The notes: generated by a model not told the origin, from the letters alone. Counted from the stretch's first letter, positions 49,927 to 60,108 are shown. The stretch: DNA of 64,000 bases from Arthrobacter humicola (GCF_022803015.1 NZ_JAFKON010000003.1:434001-498000); one strand, 5' to 3'. Made by a program: numbers and translations.

Positions 49927-51372
49927 TTACATGATGCCGGTGGGAACCAGCAGGACCCAGGCGAGGGCCGGGGCTACGAGCACCACTCCCCCGGCATATG
50001 CCATCAGCTGCCGGTAGACTCGCTGCCTGTCGTTGGCGCGGGCGTTGGCGACCACCAGCGCCCCGTCGGTGGAGAAGGGCGAGACATCCACCACCGTGGC
50101 AGCTATAGCCAGCGCCGCGACCGTTCCTGAGGCGCTCAGCGAGCTGGTAGCCAGGAGCGGACCGGCCAGGGGAATGAACGCGGTCAGCAACGCCGTGGAT
50201 GAGGCGAAGGCTGAGCCGACCCCAATGACGTAGCAGAGGACCAGGGCCACCAGCAGCGGTGCGCCCAGTGCCAGAGCCTGCTCAGCGAGGGTGTCGATGA
50301 CGCCAACGTGCTGGAGCAGGGAGACATAGGTGATCATGCCGGCTACCAGCAGGACGGTGGACCAGGAGACGCCGCCGATGAACGTCTGGTGTTCTTTGAT
50401 GTTGACCAGCGCCAGCAGGAGTCCGGCAGAGAGCGCGACAAAGCCGATCGGCAAGTGGAAGCCCAGGGTGCACACGAGCATCACCGCGATCAGTGCCAGC
50501 GTGAGGATCTGCTGCCCGTGAGGGCGGCTGGTGCGGGCGGTGTCGACGTCGGCATGCTGGCCGCCTTCGCCGTCCCGCAGCCTGCCCAGGAGGGCGAACA
50601 GGACGATGGTGAGCACGGAGAGAATGAGATTGATGGCGAAGCTGGCGATGAAGAGTGCGCCCTGGGAAATGGGAAATCCGTTCTTCAGGGCGATGTCGTG
50701 CACCAGCACCCCGGCGACGGACAGCGGGGAAAAGCCGCCGGCGTGGGCTCCGTTGATGATGAATGCGCCCATCAGCACGGGATGGATCCGGGACTCGTAG
50801 GCGAAGCCGATGGCCGCCGGTGCCAGCAGCGCGACGGCGGCCGGCGAGAAGGTGCCCAGTGACGTGAGCGCAGCAGCGATCAGGAAGAACACCCAGGGCA
50901 GCAGCATCGTCTTGCCCCTGACGAGGCGTACGCAGGTCTGGACGATGATGTCGATGGTGCCGTTCCGCTGGGCCATGCTGAAGAAGTACGTGACTCCGAT
51001 GATCGTCACGACGATGCTGGCGGGGAACTCTTCGAGGATCTGCTTGTCCGTCATTCCGAGCATGAAATAGCCGACGCCGAAGGAGGCCACCAGCCCCATC
51101 ACGCCGATGTTCAGCGGCCATTTCGTGGCGACGATGAACATTATGACGAGGATGACGAGCGGGATGATTTGGACAGCGGTCATGGAGTGCTCCGGTTGCG
51201 GGGTGGCCGAAGGGTTGAAGATATCACCCCCCAGCACGAGCGCAATCAACGCCAGGAACGCGAACCCGGCGGCCGCCGCCAGTAGGATTCGGCGGCGGCG
51301 GGTTGGACGCGGGGCATCGTTGTCCCGGGTCTCGTCCGCAGCGACAGCGGTGCGGTGCTCAGTCTTGGTCAT
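49927..51372 (-). CDS. MatC-like di/tricarboxylate permease (IT superfamily)
   Basis: Membrane transporter of 481 residues with about 12 predicted helices, in two related halves typical of the ion-transporter superfamily. MTAVQIIPLVILVIMFIVAT opens the conserved part; GTFSPAAVALLAPAAIGFAY, INGAHAGGFSPLSVAGVLVH and VVDVSPFSTDGALVVANA carry the paired re-entrant loops. It resembles MatC malonate/dicarboxylate carriers. The gene lies 10 bases after a PrpF-type isomerase gene, and that pairing suggests the substrate is an unsaturated tricarboxylate or dicarboxylate (inference). GAGGAG ribosome site. Confidence 0.85.
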   Translation of the reverse strand: MTKTEHRTAVAADETRDNDAPRPTRRRRILLAAAAGFAFLALIALVLGGDIFNPSATPQPEHSMTAVQIIPLVILVIMFIVATKWPLNIGVMGLVASFGVGYFMLGMTDKQILEEFPASIVVTIIGVTYFFSMAQRNGTIDIIVQTCVRLVRGKTMLLPWVFFLIAAALTSLGTFSPAAVALLAPAAIGFAYESRIHPVLMGAFIINGAHAGGFSPLSVAGVLVHDIALKNGFPISQGALFIASFAINLILSVLTIVLFALLGRLRDGEGGQHADVDTARTSRPHGQQILTLALIAVMLVCTLGFHLPIGFVALSAGLLLALVNIKEHQTFIGGVSWSTVLLVAGMITYVSLLQHVGVIDTLAEQALALGAPLLVALVLCYVIGVGSAFASSTALLTAFIPLAGPLLATSSLSASGTVAALAIAATVVDVSPFSTDGALVVANARANDRQRVYRQLMAYAGGVVLVAPALAWVLLVPTGIM

Positions 51373-51382
51373 GATCGTCTCC

Positions 51383-52501
51383 TCAGCGGGTGGCTCCCGC
51401 GAGGGAGGCAGCGACGGCGCTGCCGGGGACCTCGGGGAGATGGATGATGGTTGTGGCGATGGTGCGGGCCGTGCGGTCGACGCCTACGAGGAGCGTCCCG
51501 TCGTGCTCCTCGCTCCAGGTCTCGATGACCCCGGCGGGGGTGCGGAGCCGGAGCGTGCTCCCCAGGGAGTCGCCCGTGATGGTGTGCAGCACGGTGCCGG
51601 GGGTGCGGGCGGCCAGGGTCAGGGCGATGCTGCCGGTGATGGCCAGGGCCGGGTGGGGCTTGCCCATGGAGAGCATCATGACGTTGGCGTCGCAGCCGGG
51701 GTCGGCCTGGGCGGGCGCGGCTACGATGGCGAGCTTGGGGATGGCCCGGGCCGCTTCGGCTGTTGTGCGGACCAGCCCCATCCGCACCGCCGCCTGCCGC
51801 CGGATCTGCTCCAGGGTATCCAGCTGCAGCTCCACTCCGGCGCGCCAGCTGTCGTACCTGGCCAGGTCCAGGCCCAGTTCTTCGGCGTTGACGATCACCA
51901 CGGGCGCTCCGGCGTCGACCATCGACACAGTCCAGCGGGTTCCGCCGGCGGTGAGGGTGTCAGTGGCCGCTCCGGTGGGCAGCAGCGCACCGGTGGTCCT
52001 GCCGGCAGGGTCCTGGAAGCCGAGCCCCACAGCGTAGCCGGGGAAGGGTACGCCTGGCATCCGGGCGTCCGGAACGGAGGCCAGGGCTCCGGCAGGGGTG
52101 GCCACGCGCTGGACGATGATTTGGTTGGTGTTGGTGTTGCGGGTGACGATCCGGGTAACGTCTCCGTTGGGGAGCACCCAGCCCTTCTCGATGGCGTACA
52201 GACCCACCACCGCCGAGCCGTTCCCGCAGTTGCTGCCCCAGTCCACCGCGGCCTCTTCGACGCCCACTTGGGCAAAAGTGTACTCAACGTCGATGTCCCC
52301 ACTGACGGGCCGGTGCAGGATCACGGCCTTGCTGGTGGTCGAGGTGGCGCCGCCGACGCCGTCGATCTGGCGCGGGTCCGGGCTGCCGAACAGCCGCGGC
52401 AGCAGCACATCGAGGCTGGTGCCGCCCGCCTGAAGATGTTCCGCTTCGAACACCCAGCACTTGCTGGTGCCTCCGCGCATCCATTGGGCTTCGATCTTCA
52501 T
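51383..52501 (-). CDS. PrpF/4-oxalomesaconate-tautomerase-like isomerase
   Basis: Isomerase of 372 residues in the PrpF family, made of two diaminopimelate-epimerase-like halves. RGGTSKCWVFEAEHL, GVGGATSTTSKA, DWGSNCGNGSAVVGL and MLSMGKPHPALAITG are family signatures. Known members isomerise 2-methylaconitate (with AcnD), 4-oxalomesaconate or trans-aconitate-like acids. The methylcitrate genes of this window use PrpD, not AcnD, so PrpF is not needed there; the partner permease points to a separate acid catabolism. Divergent from a LysR gene. Confidence 0.85.
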   Translation of the reverse strand: MKIEAQWMRGGTSKCWVFEAEHLQAGGTSLDVLLPRLFGSPDPRQIDGVGGATSTTSKAVILHRPVSGDIDVEYTFAQVGVEEAAVDWGSNCGNGSAVVGLYAIEKGWVLPNGDVTRIVTRNTNTNQIIVQRVATPAGALASVPDARMPGVPFPGYAVGLGFQDPAGRTTGALLPTGAATDTLTAGGTRWTVSMVDAGAPVVIVNAEELGLDLARYDSWRAGVELQLDTLEQIRRQAAVRMGLVRTTAEAARAIPKLAIVAAPAQADPGCDANVMMLSMGKPHPALAITGSIALTLAARTPGTVLHTITGDSLGSTLRLRTPAGVIETWSEEHDGTLLVGVDRTARTIATTIIHLPEVPGSAVAASLAGATR

Positions 52502-52766
52502 GGTTTTTCCCGCTTCTCCTCGTGCCTCAGACTTGAATGAGGACCTGAAAAGAGATTGAGCCAGATCACAAATTTAGACAATGTTGGATTTTTTCAGGGG
52601 GATGTAGGATTGCTTAACTCATAGAGCGCTGGAGGATTATTCCCCAGCTGCAAAGCGTCCGTTGCCAGGAAAAGTGCTCGAAGTCCTCAAGGGAGGCCCG
52701 GTCCCGGCAGGGAATGAACCAAAGGCGAAGAAGGGTGAAGCGTTGCTAAAGGAGGAAGGCCAGGAT

Positions 52767-53681
52767 TTGTTCGATATAAGGCGGCTGGCGCTTTTGCTGG
52801 AGGTGGTGGAGCAGGGCTCGATCACCGCGGCGGCCGAGTTGATGATGTACACGCCCTCGGCCGTCTCCCAGCAGCTGCGCAAGCTCGAGCAGGAGGTGGG
52901 GCAGCCTCTGCTCACCCGTCGCTCCCGCGGGGTGGTGCCCACCGAGGCCGGCCAGGTTCTGGCCGGCCACGCCCGCAAGATCGTCTGGCAGATGCAGGCA
53001 GCCCGGTCCGACCTGGGCCAGATTGCGGGCCTAAGACGCGGTTCCCTGACCGTGGGTACGTTCCCAACCCTGGCCGGATCCTTCCTGCCCATCGTCATCC
53101 GGACCTTCAAAAAGCGCTACCCGGCCATCAGCCTCTCGTTGCGCAGCGCCCGCTTCGATGAACTCGTCGCAGATCTGCAGTCCGGCGTCACGGGTCTGTG
53201 CCTGCTCTGGGATTACCCCTGGAACCCGTTCCGGGACGATTCCATCCGCGTAACCGAGGTCTTCCGGGAGAGCACCGTCATCCTGGTGGCCCGCAGCCAC
53301 CCGCTCGCCGAGCGTGAGCAGGTAAGCATGGACGACCTGCGCAACGAGTCCTGGATCGTGCGCGCCGAGGCCCACCCCGTCGTGGAGGTGCTGCAGCGCT
53401 CCGCTCACGACGCCGGATTCGAACCGGAGATTGCCTTCCTGGCCAACGACTACCAGGAGGCCCAGGCCATGGTCAGCGTGGGAATGGGCGTGGCCATGGT
53501 GCCCAAGACCGCCGTAGCACTTCAGCATCCCGACGTGAAGGTGCTGAGCCTGGGTTCCGCTGCCCCGCTGCGGAGGATACTGCTGGCGCAGCGGGAGGAC
53601 AAGGTCTATGCCCCGGCCGAGGTGGCCTTCCACTCCACCCTGTTGGAAATCGCCCGCGAACGGGCCGGCGACTATCACTAG
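52767..53681 (+). CDS. LysR-family transcriptional regulator
   Basis: Regulator of 304 residues, the usual family length when started at the TTG at 52767 (LFDIRRLALLLEVVEQGS), which follows GGAGGAAGG. A longer in-frame extension from the TTG at 52662 looks non-coding. The HTH is GSITAAAELMMYTPSAVSQQLRKLE, followed by the effector domain (SLTVGTFPTLAGSFLP, EAQAMVSVGMGVAMVP). Divergent from the PrpF-permease genes, which it probably controls. The space between is unusually AT-rich and should hold its binding sites. Confidence 0.88.
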   Translation: MFDIRRLALLLEVVEQGSITAAAELMMYTPSAVSQQLRKLEQEVGQPLLTRRSRGVVPTEAGQVLAGHARKIVWQMQAARSDLGQIAGLRRGSLTVGTFPTLAGSFLPIVIRTFKKRYPAISLSLRSARFDELVADLQSGVTGLCLLWDYPWNPFRDDSIRVTEVFRESTVILVARSHPLAEREQVSMDDLRNESWIVRAEAHPVVEVLQRSAHDAGFEPEIAFLANDYQEAQAMVSVGMGVAMVPKTAVALQHPDVKVLSLGSAAPLRRILLAQREDKVYAPAEVAFHSTLLEIARERAGDYH

Positions 53682-53699
53682 ACCACGAGGCTGCTCCGG

Positions 53700-55607
53700 T
53701 CACGCAGGGCCGGGGCGCAGGGTGTCGATCAGCGCGTCGATCACGCCGGCGTCCTCGATCGTGGAGGGCACCACGTAGGTCTCGCCGTCGGCGATCTGGC
53801 GCATGGTCTTGCGCAGGATCTTTCCCGAACGGGTCTTCGGCAGGGCGTCCACCACGGTGACGTGCTTGAAGTCCGCCACGGCCCCGATGTCGCGCCGGAC
53901 CAGGGCGATCAGGTCCTTGACGAGGACGTCCTCGGGCACGTCAACCCCGGACTTGAGGACCACGTAGCCGCTGGGCCGCTGGCCCTTGAGCGGGTCGGCG
54001 AGGCCGATCACGGCGCATTCGGCAACTGCCGGGTGCTGGCCGATCACCTGTTCCATGGCGCCGGTGGAGAGCCGGTGTCCGGCGACGTTGATGATGTCAT
54101 CTGTGCGGCCCATGACGAAGACGTAGCCGTCCTCGTCCCGGTAGCCGGAGTCACCGGTGGCGTAGTAGCCCTCAAACGCCTGGAGGTAGGAGGAAATGTA
54201 GCGGTCGTCGTTGCGCCAGAGCGTGGTCAGGGTGCCAGGCGGCAGCGGCAGGCCCAGGACGATGTTGCCTTCCATGCCGGCCTCGACGTCCCCGCCGGCG
54301 CCGTCGACGACGTTGAGCCGGAAGCCGGGCATCGGGACGCTCGGCGACCCGGCCTTGATCGGCAGTCCGCCGAGGCCGCGGGGGTTGGCGCAGATGGCCC
54401 AGCCGGTCTCCGTCTGCCACCAGTGGTCGACCACCGGAACACCGAGCACCCGGGAGGCCCAGTGGAAGGTATCGGTGTCCAGCCGCTCGCCGGCCGCGAA
54501 CAGGGTCCGCAGGCTGGCAATGTCGTATTTGTCCAGGAACCGGCCCTCAGGGTCGGCCTTGCGGATGGCCCGCAGCGCGGTGGGCGCGGTGAACAGCACG
54601 TTGACCTTGTGGTCCTGGATGACCCGCCAGAACGCGCCGGCGTCGGGCGTCCCCACCGGCTTCCCTTCGTACAGCACCGTGGTGGCGCCGGCCAGCAGCG
54701 GACCGTAGACGATGTAGGAGTGGCCCACCACCCAGCCGACGTCCGAGGCGGTCCACATGACGTCGCCGGGACCGACGTCGTAGAGGTTTTCCATGGTCCA
54801 TTTCAGGGCCACGGCGTGGCCGCCGTTGTCCCGCACCACGCCCTTGGGCGAGCCGGTGGTGCCCGAGGTGTAGAGGATGTACAGCGGGTCCGTGGCCTTG
54901 ACGTCCACCGGCGCGGCCGCCTCGGCGGAGGCCATCTCGGTGTCCCAGTCGAGCCATCCGGGGTGCTCGGCCGCCATGGAGGCCACCGTCGAGGCGAAGC
55001 CGTCCCTGGCCTTGACCAGCACCGGGGTTCCGGCGGCGCCGGCGATACTGAGGGCCTCGGCGACGGCGGGCAGGTACTCAATCCGGCGCGACGGCTCGAT
55101 GCCGCCGGACGCCGCCACCACCGCCGCGGGGGCTGCGTCGCGGATGCGGGCGGCAAGTTCCTTGGGAGCAAACCCGCCGAAGACGACCGAGTGCACGGCG
55201 CCGAGCCGTGCGGTGGCCAGCATCGCGATCACGGCCTCGGGGATCATCGGCATGTAAATCACCACGCGGTCGCCCTTGCCGACGCCGCTGCGGCGCAGGA
55301 CACCGGCGAACCGGGCCACGAGGTCCGTCAGTTCCGCATAGGTATAGCTCTGCCGGATGCCCAACATCGCTGAGTCGTAGACCAGGGCATCCTGCTCACC
55401 CCTGCCCTGGGCGACGTGCCGGTCGAGGGCGTTGTACGACGTGTTCAGGACCCCGTCCGGAAACCAGTCGTAGAGCGGCGCCCGGCCCGCGTCAAGGGCC
55501 TGCTGCGGTGGCGTCTGCCAGGAGATCCCTTCCGCGGCCTCCAGCCAGAACTCTGCGGGATGTTCCAGGCTCCGTTCGTAGGCGGCCCGGTAGCTCTTGG
55601 TGACCAT
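53700..55607 (-). CDS. prpE: propionyl-CoA synthetase (acetyl-CoA-synthetase family)
   Basis: Activates propionate to propionyl-CoA, the entry step of the methylcitrate pathway. The 635-residue protein shows ILYTSGTTGSPKGVVRD, the acyl-adenylate motif WWQTETGWAI, YYATGDSGYRDEDGY and the acylation-sensitive Lys in PKTRSGKILRK. Starting at the ATG at 55607 gives the normal length; an ATG at 55616 is close. It diverges from the GntR gene and the prpDBC operon, with TGTATACA operators in between. Acetate as substrate cannot be excluded. Confidence 0.88.
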   Translation of the reverse strand: MVTKSYRAAYERSLEHPAEFWLEAAEGISWQTPPQQALDAGRAPLYDWFPDGVLNTSYNALDRHVAQGRGEQDALVYDSAMLGIRQSYTYAELTDLVARFAGVLRRSGVGKGDRVVIYMPMIPEAVIAMLATARLGAVHSVVFGGFAPKELAARIRDAAPAAVVAASGGIEPSRRIEYLPAVAEALSIAGAAGTPVLVKARDGFASTVASMAAEHPGWLDWDTEMASAEAAAPVDVKATDPLYILYTSGTTGSPKGVVRDNGGHAVALKWTMENLYDVGPGDVMWTASDVGWVVGHSYIVYGPLLAGATTVLYEGKPVGTPDAGAFWRVIQDHKVNVLFTAPTALRAIRKADPEGRFLDKYDIASLRTLFAAGERLDTDTFHWASRVLGVPVVDHWWQTETGWAICANPRGLGGLPIKAGSPSVPMPGFRLNVVDGAGGDVEAGMEGNIVLGLPLPPGTLTTLWRNDDRYISSYLQAFEGYYATGDSGYRDEDGYVFVMGRTDDIINVAGHRLSTGAMEQVIGQHPAVAECAVIGLADPLKGQRPSGYVVLKSGVDVPEDVLVKDLIALVRRDIGAVADFKHVTVVDALPKTRSGKILRKTMRQIADGETYVVPSTIEDAGVIDALIDTLRPGPA

Positions 55608-55678
55608 GACGTACATCCTGTCCACGACGTTGTGATGCAGCCATGGTAAACCGGGGCGGACCGGCGATACAAGGGTCA

Positions 55679-55688
55679 TGTATACACA
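55679..55688. promoter_or_regulatory. GntR operator 1, TGTATACACA
   Basis: Contains the perfect 8-bp palindrome TGTATACA (55679-55686) near the 5' end of prpE. It matches the second site 62 bases away. The TGTATACA-like form is typical of FadR/VanR-type GntR operators. Confidence 0.65.
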
Positions 55689-55740
55689 ACTCGGCTATTT
55701 GTTCACCACAGGCGGCAATTGCTGGGCAAAGAGCCGTGGC

Positions 55741-55750
55741 GTGTATACAC
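55741..55750. promoter_or_regulatory. GntR operator 2, GTGTATACAC
   Basis: A perfect 10-bp palindrome 44 bases before the gntR start. With operator 1 it would let one regulator control both divergent prp transcripts and its own gene. Confidence 0.65.
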
Positions 55751-55794
55751 TGATGATGTTCCATCCCGACACAGCCACCACCGAAGGAGGCAGG

Positions 55795-56454
55795 ATGCGC
55801 GCCAGCGACAAGGCCTACGCGGCCCTGCGCGACGACATCATCGAATGGCGCCTCCTGCCCGGAACCGTGCTCGCGGAGGTGGAACAGTCGGCGCGCCTCG
55901 GCATCTCCCGCACCCCGCTGCGGGAGGCCCTCAGCCGGCTCACGGCCGAAGGGCTGACGACGACGGCGGGCGGCCGCGGCGTCGTCGTCACCGACATTTC
56001 CCTGGACGACATCGACGAACTGTTCGAACTGCGCGAAACCCTCGAGGGCAGGGCCGCCGCCCTCGCCGCCGAGCGCGGCGACCCCGCAACCTTCGATGCG
56101 TTGCGGCGCGAACTGCTCCAGGCCCCGGAACTGATCGGCGGCGAGGATCCGGCCCTGCACGACTACTACGGGCTGGTCGGACGGCTGGACGCGGCCATCG
56201 ACGCTGCCATCTCCAACGCCTACCTCGTCCAGGCCATGCGCAGCCTCCGCGTCCACCTCGTGCGCGTCCGCCGGCTGGCCGCCGACGACGCCGCCCGGCT
56301 TACTGCCGCCGCCGCCGAGCACGCGGCCATCGCCGAGGCGATCGCCGCCGGCAACCCGCGCCTGGCCGAGGCCGCCACCACGCTTCACCTGCACCGCAGT
56401 CTTTCGCACGTCAAAGCCGCCCATACACCTCAGCAAAGGGAGCACCATGGTTAA
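55795..56454 (+). CDS. GntR-family (FadR/FCD-type) regulator of the prp genes
   Basis: Transcription factor of 219 residues. The winged helix is [20 protein letters not shown] with [21 protein letters not shown], and the helical FCD ligand domain follows ([50 protein letters not shown]), with Asp/His metal ligands expected. Start at the ATG at 55795 behind AAGGAGGC. The stop lies 8 bases inside prpD, so it is the first gene of the prpDBC operon. The likely effector is 2-methylcitrate or a related acid (inference). Confidence 0.88.
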   Translation: MRASDKAYAALRDDIIEWRLLPGTVLAEVEQSARLGISRTPLREALSRLTAEGLTTTAGGRGVVVTDISLDDIDELFELRETLEGRAAALAAERGDPATFDALRRELLQAPELIGGEDPALHDYYGLVGRLDAAIDAAISNAYLVQAMRSLRVHLVRVRRLAADDAARLTAAAAEHAAIAEAIAAGNPRLAEAATTLHLHRSLSHVKAAHTPQQREHHG

Positions 56455-57967
56455 GGAACACCACGTCCGCGTTTACAAGAGCGAGGAAAACCTGGGCCGC
56501 GAGGACCAGCTCGCCTACAAGATCGCCAAGGTCGCCGCTGATCCCGTGGAGGTCACCGATGAGGTCACCGACATGGTGATCAACCGGATCATCGACAACG
56601 CCTCGGTGGCGGTCGCGTCGCTGAACCGCGCCCCGATCGTCGCGGCCCGGGCCCAGGCCCTCACCCACGGCCCCAGCACCGGCGGCAAGGGCGCCAAGGT
56701 CTTCGGCATCGAGGAACGCGTCTCCCCCGAATGGGCTGCCTGGGCCAACGGCGTCGCGGTCCGTGAACTCGACTACCACGACACCTTCCTGGCCGCGGAC
56801 TACTCGCACCCGGGTGACAACATCCCCCCGGTCCTGGCCGTCGCCCAGCACGTCGGTTCCAGCGGCCGGGACTTGGTCCGCGGCATCGCCACCGGCTACG
56901 AGATCCAGGTCAACCTGGTCAAGGCCATCTGCCTGCACAAGCACAAGATCGACCACGTGGCCCACCTCGGCCCCTCCGCCGCCGCCGGCATCGGCACCCT
57001 GCTGGGCCTCGACGTCGAGACCATCTTCCAGTCGGTCGGCCAGGCGCTGCACACCACCACCGCCACCCGGCAGTCCCGCAAGGGCGAAATCTCCACCTGG
57101 AAGGCGCACGCCCCGGCGTTCGCCGGCAAGATGGCCGTCGAATCCGCGGACCGTGCGATGCGCGGCCAGACCTCCCCCGTGCCGATCTACGAGGGCGAAG
57201 ACGGCGTGATCGCCTGGATGCTGGACGGCCCGGAGGCCTCCTACACCGTGCCGCTGCCGGAGGCCGGCGAAGCCAAGCGGGCCATCATGGACACGTACAC
57301 CAAGGAACACTCGGCCGAATACCAGGCCCAGGCGTGGATCGACCTCGCCCGCAAGCTCAACGGCGAACACCCCGAGGTCACGGACCCGGCCAACGTCGAG
57401 TCCGTGCTGATCAAGACCAGCCACCACACCCACTACGTGATCGGCTCCGGCGCCAACGACCCGCAGAAGTACGATCCCACGGCCAGCCGCGAGACGCTGG
57501 ACCACTCGATCCCGTACATTTTCACCGTCGCCCTGCAGGACGGCACCTGGCACCACGTTGACTCCTACGCCCCGGAACGCGCTGCCCGCCCGGACACCGT
57601 TGAACTCTGGCACAAGGTCAGCACTGTCGAGGATCCGGAATGGACCCGCCGCTACCACTCCCTGGACATCGCCGAGAAGGCCTTCGGCGGCACCGTGGAG
57701 ATCACGCTCAAGGACGGCACGGTCATCACCGATGACATCGCGGTCGCCGATGCCCACCCGCTGGGCGCCCGGCCGTTCGCCCGGGAGCAGTACGTCAACA
57801 AGTTCCGCACCCTCGCCGCCGGCCTGGTGGCCGACGAGGAGATCGAGCGCTTCCTTGCCGCCGCCGCCCGGCTCCCCGAGCTCGCCGCCGGCGAGCTGGA
57901 CCAGCTGAACATCCAGGCCGCCGACGGCGTGATCGACCTCGCCGGCGCCCCGAAGGGACTCTTCTAA
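56447..57967 (+). CDS. prpD: 2-methylcitrate dehydratase (MmgE/PrpD family)
   Basis: Dehydrates 2-methylcitrate to 2-methyl-cis-aconitate. The 506 residues contain the MmgE/PrpD helical domain ([56 protein letters not shown]) and the C-terminal small domain. No iron-sulfur cysteines are needed in this family. Overlaps gntR by 8 bases, and its stop shares a base with the prpB ATG (TAATG). Confidence 0.95.
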   Translation: MVKEHHVRVYKSEENLGREDQLAYKIAKVAADPVEVTDEVTDMVINRIIDNASVAVASLNRAPIVAARAQALTHGPSTGGKGAKVFGIEERVSPEWAAWANGVAVRELDYHDTFLAADYSHPGDNIPPVLAVAQHVGSSGRDLVRGIATGYEIQVNLVKAICLHKHKIDHVAHLGPSAAAGIGTLLGLDVETIFQSVGQALHTTTATRQSRKGEISTWKAHAPAFAGKMAVESADRAMRGQTSPVPIYEGEDGVIAWMLDGPEASYTVPLPEAGEAKRAIMDTYTKEHSAEYQAQAWIDLARKLNGEHPEVTDPANVESVLIKTSHHTHYVIGSGANDPQKYDPTASRETLDHSIPYIFTVALQDGTWHHVDSYAPERAARPDTVELWHKVSTVEDPEWTRRYHSLDIAEKAFGGTVEITLKDGTVITDDIAVADAHPLGARPFAREQYVNKFRTLAAGLVADEEIERFLAAAARLPELAAGELDQLNIQAADGVIDLAGAPKGLF

Positions 57968-58869
57968 TGTTGTATTCGAAGGTCACACCTGAGCAGAAGC
58001 GGATCCGGTTCCGCGAAATCCTCGCCTCCGGCACCATCGCCCAGTTCCCCGGCGCGTTCAACCCGCTCTCGGCGCGGCTGATCGAGGAGAAGGGCTTCGC
58101 CGGGGTGTACATTTCCGGCGCCGTCCTCGCCAATGACCTGGGCCTGCCGGACATCGGGCTGACCACCCTCACGGAGGTGGCCACCCGCGCCGGGCAGATC
58201 GCCCGGATGACGGACCTGCCGGCGATCGTCGACGCCGACACCGGCTTCGGTGAGCCCATGAACGTGGCCCGGTCGGTCCAGGAACTCGAGAACGCCGGCC
58301 TGGCCGGCTGCCACATCGAGGACCAGTTCAACCCCAAGCGCTGCGGCCACCTCGACGGGAAGAACGTCGTGGACCTGGAGACCGCCACCAAGCGGATCCG
58401 GGCCGCGGCCGATGCCCGCCGCGACCCGAACTTCCTGATCATGGCCCGGACCGACATCCGCGCCACGGACGGGCTCGAGGCCGCCCAGGAGCGCGCCAAA
58501 GCGCTCGTGGAGGCCGGTGCGGACGCGATCTTCCCGGAGGCGATGAAGGACCTGGCCGAATTCCAGGCCATCCGCGATGCCGTTGACGTCCCGATCCTGG
58601 CCAACATGACCGAATTCGGCCAGAGTGCCTTGTTCACCGTGGAGGAGCTGGCCGGCGTCGGCGTCAATATGGTCATTTATCCGGTGACGCTGCTCCGTAG
58701 TGCCATGGGCGCTGCGGAGCGTACTCTGGAATCGATTAAGGCCGACGGAACCCAGGAGGCACAGGTTGGAAGCATGCTGACCCGTGCGCGTTTGTACGAT
58801 CTCGTTGATTACGAGGCTTACAACCGTTTCGATACCGGAGTCTTTAATTTCCAGATCCCAGGTAAGTAA
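57967..58869 (+). CDS. prpB: methylisocitrate lyase
   Basis: Cleaves 2-methylisocitrate to pyruvate and succinate. The 300 residues have the ICL/PEP-mutase barrel, with VDADTGFGE (metal-binding Asp89 and Asp91), the catalytic loop KRCGH (Cys126) and IFPEAMKDLAEF. TAATG coupling with prpD. The pyruvate formed would link to the pyruvate carboxylase encoded at 14738-18133. Confidence 0.95.
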   Translation: MLYSKVTPEQKRIRFREILASGTIAQFPGAFNPLSARLIEEKGFAGVYISGAVLANDLGLPDIGLTTLTEVATRAGQIARMTDLPAIVDADTGFGEPMNVARSVQELENAGLAGCHIEDQFNPKRCGHLDGKNVVDLETATKRIRAAADARRDPNFLIMARTDIRATDGLEAAQERAKALVEAGADAIFPEAMKDLAEFQAIRDAVDVPILANMTEFGQSALFTVEELAGVGVNMVIYPVTLLRSAMGAAERTLESIKADGTQEAQVGSMLTRARLYDLVDYEAYNRFDTGVFNFQIPGK

Positions 58870-58931
58870 GCCCCGCATAGAACCTCCGGCACGTGCCGGT
58901 ACACAGGCGTTAGGAACAAAGGAGTTTCAGC

Positions 58932-60071
58932 ATGGCTGAACAGGACATTAAGAAGGGCCTCGCCGGCGTCGTGGTGGACTACACCGCGGTCTCCAAGGTC
59001 AACCCGGACACGAACTCGCTGCTGTACCGCGGCTACCCCGTCCAGGAACTGGCTGCCAAGTGCAGCTTCGAGGAAGTCGCGTACCTGCTCTGGAACGGCG
59101 AGCTGCCCGACGCGGAGCAGCTGGCGGAGTTCACCGCCCGGGAACGCGCCGGGCGTGCCCTGGATCCGGTCGTCAAACAGGTGATTGACGCGCTGCCCAC
59201 CACCGCGCACCCCATGGATGTCTGCCGGACTGCCACGTCGGTGTTGGGGGCCCGGCACCCCCTTGCCGAGGACGCCTCGCGCGAAGCCAACCTGGCCAAG
59301 GCCATCGATCTGTTCGCCGCGATGCCGGCAGTGGTGGCCTACGACCAGCGGCGCCGGCACGGCCAGGACGTGGTGGAGCCCCGCGAGGATCTGGGCTACG
59401 ACGCCAACTTCCTCTGGATGACGTTTGGTGAGGAAGCCGTCCCCGAAGTAGTCGACGCGTTCAATGTCTCCATGATTTTGTACGCCGAGCACTCCTTCAA
59501 CGCCTCGACCTTCACGGCCCGGGTCATCACCTCCACGCTCTCGGACCTGCACTCTGCCGTGACCGGCGCCATCGGGGCCCTCAAGGGCTCGCTGCACGGC
59601 GGTGCCAACGAGGCCGTCATGCACACCTTTGACGAGATCGGCATCCGGCCGGAGGAGTCCCTGGAGGACGCCCACGTCCGGGCCAAGGCCTGGATGGAGG
59701 ACGCCCTGGCCCACAAAAAGAAGGTCATGGGCTTCGGCCACCGCGTCTACAAGCACGGCGACTCCCGGGTGCCCACCATGAAGTCGGCGCTGGACAAGAT
59801 GATCGCGCACTATGGCCGGCCGGAGCTCCTGGGCCTCTACAACGGGCTCGAGACGGCGATGGACGAGGCGAAGGGGATCAAGCCGAACCTCGACTATCCG
59901 ACCGGCCCCACGTACCACCTCATGGGCTTCGACACGGCCACGTTCACCCCGCTGTTCGTCGCCAGCCGCATCACAGGCTGGACGGCGCACATCATGGAGC
60001 AGCTGGATTCGAACTCCCTGATCCGCCCCTTGAGCGAGTACAACGGCGTCGAGGAACGGCACCTGGCGTAG
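58932..60071 (+). CDS. prpC: 2-methylcitrate synthase
   Basis: Condenses propionyl-CoA with oxaloacetate. The 379-residue citrate-synthase fold has LHGGANEAVMHTF, with the catalytic His, VMGFGHRVYKHGDSR and the C-terminal VASRITGWTAHIMEQ containing a substrate Arg. Short length and position after prpDB favour methylcitrate over citrate synthase, although such enzymes often accept acetyl-CoA. Preceded by AAAGGAG and a 62-base gap from prpB; closed by a strong terminator. Confidence 0.94.
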   Translation: MAEQDIKKGLAGVVVDYTAVSKVNPDTNSLLYRGYPVQELAAKCSFEEVAYLLWNGELPDAEQLAEFTARERAGRALDPVVKQVIDALPTTAHPMDVCRTATSVLGARHPLAEDASREANLAKAIDLFAAMPAVVAYDQRRRHGQDVVEPREDLGYDANFLWMTFGEEAVPEVVDAFNVSMILYAEHSFNASTFTARVITSTLSDLHSAVTGAIGALKGSLHGGANEAVMHTFDEIGIRPEESLEDAHVRAKAWMEDALAHKKKVMGFGHRVYKHGDSRVPTMKSALDKMIAHYGRPELLGLYNGLETAMDEAKGIKPNLDYPTGPTYHLMGFDTATFTPLFVASRITGWTAHIMEQLDSNSLIRPLSEYNGVEERHLA

Positions 60072-60108
60072 CAGGGCTTCCTGCGGGACGCACGGGACTG
60101 GACAGCCG

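Noticed and set aside
52662-52766. N-terminal extension of the LysR protein from TTG 52662
   Set aside because: The extra 35 residues precede a good ribosome site and the normal LysR start, and look non-coding.
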